Origin: Corallococcus silvisoli
GTDB lineage: Bacteria; Myxococcota; Myxococcia; Myxococcales; Myxococcaceae
DNA: 64,000 bases
NCBI RefSeq assembly: GCF_009909145.1
Contig: NZ_JAAAPJ010000006.1
Coordinates: 310,001-374,000, forward strand
Direction: 5' to 3'
This document shows, piece after piece, positions 61,801 through 64,000 of the stretch (its first letter is position 1; every line of letters starts with the position of its first letter). A program made the position numbers and the translations under genes. Below the pieces are notes generated by a model. That model saw only the letters and a program-made list of their open reading frames with translations. It was not told where the DNA came from and made no database searches.

Positions 61801-64000
61801 TGGCGCCCGCGGGACACCGGGTGTTGCTGCGCTATGGCGATGCCTCGGTCGAGGGGGCGCTGACTCGGGTGTTCGACGAAGCGAGCGGGCGACTGCTGCA
61901 ACTGGGCTATGTGCGCGAGGCAGGCCATCTGCGAATGCGCACGATGGAGCTGCACCACGCCAGCGCGGCGGATGCGACGTCCACGACCTTCCTCGGCGTT
62001 TGTGTCCGGTACGACTACGACAGCCAGCAGCGCCTGGCTTCCGTGGCGCGCTACGACGGCACGTGTGGGAGTGGAAGTCCCCTGCGGACGGAGTCCTACG
62101 CGTACGAGGACGGGTCCTCGGAGGCGGGAAGGACGCGGCTGGCCCGGTACACGGGGCCAGGTGGCGAGGTGACTCGCTACACCTACTACGGCAGCGCGGA
62201 GTCGATGCCCGGGGAGGATGACTTCCTGCTGCTGATGGACAAGGACGAGCGGGTGAAGCAGGTGGTGGAGGTTCTGGAGAGCCTCCCCGTGAGGGAGGCC
62301 ACCACCGCGTTCACCTATTCCATCGCGCCGGAGCAGCGCAGCGTGCTGGGGCAGTCCCTCACCACGTACCGCACAGCGGTGAAGGGCCCCCGGGCCGAGG
62401 TTCCCGAAACCCTCTATTGGATGACAGCGACGGGGGCCGTGGCGGAGACGGAGAGGCCCCTGTCGGCCGGCGTGGTGGCGCGCAGCGGGGCGCTCTGGGA
62501 TGAAGTCCACCGGGTGCGTGAGATGGAAAAGGACGCGCGTGGACGCGTCACGCACTTCGCATACGACGCTCGAGGCAATCTGGTTGAGCGCCGCATCGAG
62601 GGGGCGGCACTCCCCGCCTTGGACGTGGCGACGGCCACGCTGCCAGTTCTGGATGCACAGGGGCAGCCTGTCGCGGAGGTGGTGGAGAAGTGGGGCTACG
62701 AAGCGGGCTTCAACGCGCAGGTCTGCCACGTGGACGCGGAGGGGTACGCGACCGTCACTCGGGTGGACTCCTCCGGGGATGCGCCCGAGGACGTGCTGCC
62801 GGTGGGGACCGGCCGAGTGCTGGAGACCCGGCGCTACGGGAGCCGGGTGCCACGCACGGTGCTGACCTCCTCATCGAGCTGTGAGGCGGCGGTGGCCTCC
62901 TTGCAGGAGTCTCCCCAGGATGTCGTGCTGAGCTGGCGTTACTGCGGCGTCGAAGGCGCGGCGTGCCCGCCGCTGGCTGTCACCGGAGACTGGGTGGAGA
63001 GCGTGGGGGCGGATGGGCACCGGGAGAGGGCCACGGCCTACGACGTTTACGGCCAGCTGCGGACCAAGACGCTCCAGGTGAGCGGCGCAGCCACGGTGAC
63101 GGTGCAGACCGCCTACGACGTCCGCGGGCGACTGGAGGACGAGCAGGATGGCCTGGGACGTCATCGACTTCAGCAGTGGGATGGGCTGGACCGGGTGAAG
63201 CGTGAGGAGTGGGCGAATCCGCAGGGAGAGGGAAGTGTGCGCACGGCGCAGTACTACCCGGGCGGTCAGCTCCACACCGAGACCCTGGGGGCGGACTTCG
63301 TCCGCGAGCACTGGCTGGATGCCGCGGGGCGGCGGGTTCGGACGGTCGAGTCCGGAGGAGGTCTCGCTGCCGCGTTGGAGACCCGCTATGGCTATGACGA
63401 CGCGGGCAACCGTACGTCCGTCGTGGACCGTCGCGGTGTCCGCACGACCACTGTGTATGACTTCGCGGATCGCCCGGTGGAGGCCCAGGTGTCCGTGGCG
63501 GATGGCGCTCGGTTCACGTCCCAGGGAGGAAGCAGCGACGAGGTGAGCCAAAGCTACACGCTCTCCCGCGTCACGTACGATGCCGTGGGCAACAAGGTGG
63601 CGGACAAGGATGTGTATGGCTTCGACCGGAACTACCGGCTGGACTCGCTGTACCGCGTCGTCCAGGAGCAGAGCCCCGAGGTGCAGGGGGCGAGTCATGA
63701 TGCGCCTTTCGTTCGCTATACACAGACGTCCAGGTACGACCTGACGGGCCACCGGGTGCGGCAGGTGGATGGGAACGGCAACGCCCAGACCATGGAGTAC
63801 GACCTGCTGGGCCGCGCCACGGTCCAGACGGACGCCGTCGGCCGGGTGGAGCGGCGCGCCTATGATGGACGAGGCAACGTCACGGAAGTGCGCTGGGAGG
63901 CGGGAGGCGTCCAGCATCGGAGGCGCATCACGGCGTATGACGGCTTGAGCCGCGTGCTGTCCGTAACGGAGCGGGTGGCGACAGATGCAGGGGAGGCTGT
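58821..64000 (+). CDS. Secreted RHS/YD-repeat giant protein (partial, C-terminus beyond window)
   Basis: 1,726 codons without a stop, open at the window end. Start ATG 58821 with GAGGGGGA upstream; signal peptide residues 1-22. Residues about 60-190 are a charged helical segment (EQAQEQLSETLSRARGILG); about 220-600 carry Ig/Big-type beta domains (PLKVRVTTANGEPVLGAVVT, GRVLDRYGNALANQQVTWTQ); from about 870 come a DUF6531-like start (PSRGLGLSWQRAYASGDSEE, LGLGWTHAYEG) and YD repeats (VRYDYDSQQRLASVARYDG, YGYDDAGNRTSVVDRRGVRT, ERRAYDGRGNVTEVRWE). RHS shells enclose a C-terminal toxin or effector, which would lie outside this window. Confidence 0.9.
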   Translation, partial: MQMVRWVVVLMVLGGALAGTAEGGVSEWRGRMAPHERPAQQDAARQSRSQTAAVPVDQTRAFELARTEWEAKREQAQEQLSETLSRARGILGPQSAWWVRFWHSPFASASERDALNQSIDELRRAETLLRKLKLKDEASQGRRQRMLLELEQQVEALGALAGDGFSRAWEMAWGRPPQEGVARLQERYFLLETGLAVEDVTLVARIEKVATTDLQEGVVGQPLPQPLKVRVTTANGEPVLGAVVTFKRAGFSQPGFLPVNGTGQAQAQLQAITDENGQAAVKMLPDTIISRESFLRQGTPSAQRLGYNAVTAETTNGTQSFGLSSPFVEVGLPDVPAQIAVPGSVPATTEAGLQMIAPFAGRVLDRYGNALANQQVTWTQSPATGRFFRYQDSATPQVLDPTNPMQLLVMQEWSDVDGWLSAGYIPGTTAGYYVVTASVGTLARQFGVSAFIPSARYTLRTTYNGDFNGVYQTAGPQVLVAQILRWPVGAPGWVPVRGDEPGLEDVAVGIWTLAEDGTELDFTMAAPVETGPEPLDDETSVAFRPRYLVNEGGQWIYFAGQAFERRANGQLVEVCCGQELYTWQYSTVPTLQALRQLPGGGVVQPGGQASTSDSGLGFRVVNKSSDNLYVRVTIQHNVPGDDVLVLSSSLPRDVGGDIVLPASSNVQRVLPLVAGTQGGRVRFELYAKDYATSPAVKVLQATENVDVRPPDPGLFVAGLPLRARWVLPAWDFVSAQKPIPGQPTPDDAQSPIAYGAPLGVKVLSNGRLVIHRGGTEFASAQVQADDLGITQVSPLGGAPIILGQQGFAVVELPPGAVGTETVRVTLVPANPNQASLNREVPLTTTVGTVGKLPVGHTFVKGVSVVDGHLVKQAVDVEAPSRGLGLSWQRAYASGDSEEGVLGLGWTHAYEGVVQPLLGGFRYAVTSGEGGGQVFTCTGDGTGCVAQRGYHGTLRAEGAGAAREYVFRAKDGTEYRHGRLDSASFPVKYRLTSVVAPAGHRVLLRYGDASVEGALTRVFDEASGRLLQLGYVREAGHLRMRTMELHHASAADATSTTFLGVCVRYDYDSQQRLASVARYDGTCGSGSPLRTESYAYEDGSSEAGRTRLARYTGPGGEVTRYTYYGSAESMPGEDDFLLLMDKDERVKQVVEVLESLPVREATTAFTYSIAPEQRSVLGQSLTTYRTAVKGPRAEVPETLYWMTATGAVAETERPLSAGVVARSGALWDEVHRVREMEKDARGRVTHFAYDARGNLVERRIEGAALPALDVATATLPVLDAQGQPVAEVVEKWGYEAGFNAQVCHVDAEGYATVTRVDSSGDAPEDVLPVGTGRVLETRRYGSRVPRTVLTSSSSCEAAVASLQESPQDVVLSWRYCGVEGAACPPLAVTGDWVESVGADGHRERATAYDVYGQLRTKTLQVSGAATVTVQTAYDVRGRLEDEQDGLGRHRLQQWDGLDRVKREEWANPQGEGSVRTAQYYPGGQLHTETLGADFVREHWLDAAGRRVRTVESGGGLAAALETRYGYDDAGNRTSVVDRRGVRTTTVYDFADRPVEAQVSVADGARFTSQGGSSDEVSQSYTLSRVTYDAVGNKVADKDVYGFDRNYRLDSLYRVVQEQSPEVQGASHDAPFVRYTQTSRYDLTGHRVRQVDGNGNAQTMEYDLLGRATVQTDAVGRVERRAYDGRGNVTEVRWEAGGVQHRRRITAYDGLSRVLSVTERVATDAGEA

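Noticed and set aside
1..64000. tRNA, rRNA, IS elements or phage integrase genes
   Set aside because: None recognised on either strand; no transposase motifs or terminal inverted repeats were seen.

Overview
This window is high-GC (about 70%), densely coded DNA from a deltaproteobacterial predator of the Myxococcaceae; Corallococcus or Myxococcus is the best guess. The evidence is a MYXO-CTERM sorting tail, a eukaryote-like Ser/Thr kinase, large multidomain sensor kinases, STNGL-repeat lipoproteins, a DUF5916 outer-membrane protein and a YD/RHS giant, all with strong GC3 codon use.

Layout. 1-6361: housekeeping and signalling genes (mgtE, glyoxalase I, hemL, a tail-anchored Ser/Thr kinase with long repeats). 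6494-9163: a PAS/GAF histidine kinase on the minus strand. 9424-17119: a RiPP-like biosynthetic locus. It holds a PqqD-like recognition protein, paired perfect palindromes, four tandem 31-36 aa precursor peptides that share a CTCS(N/G)GM motif, a terminator, and then a tightly packed run: stand-alone Lon-type protease domain, MFS exporter, DUF5916 outer-membrane barrel, SAM methyltransferase, DUF692/MNIO iron oxidase and a probable MNIO partner. 17166-22406: PEBP, the Fo half of ATP synthase (atpZ, atpI-like, atpB, atpE, atpF) without F1 genes, ychF, and a small membrane protein.

22500-33000: a citrate-synthase-like protein with an N-terminal DNA-binding domain, divergent from a methyltransferase-cupin pair across a near-perfect palindrome; a MYXO-CTERM surface protein; a metallophosphoesterase; and a group of small regulators or unknowns (receiver-like, HExxH protein, glycolipid-binding protein, XRE regulator). 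33056-39000: a TonB-dependent receptor carrying its own TonB C-terminal domain, a PAS histidine kinase, and a lipoprotein with a 15-bp repeat tract.

39108-51627 (minus strand): one 14-gene operon read from ACP to outer-membrane protein. It is a type II fatty-acid/polyketide-like assembly line (ACP, two dehydratases, MBL hydrolase, four ketosynthases, two reductases) followed by an envelope export module (ABC ATPase, FtsX/LolC-like permease, LolA-like carrier, outer-membrane barrel). Each enzyme class has at least one intact member and one or more members lacking catalytic residues, a pattern like that of heterodimeric aryl-polyene or type II PKS enzymes. The product is unknown.

52175-64000: an ArsR-VOC pair with an inverted-repeat operator, a lipoprotein, a methyltransferase ending in a 25-bp tandem repeat, a four-TM protein, a tetraheme cytochrome, a frameshifted NmrA-like pseudogene, a lower-GC spacer, and the first 1,726 codons of a secreted RHS/YD-repeat protein that runs off the window.

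All readings were made by eye from the sequence. Family names come from motif recognition, not database search.
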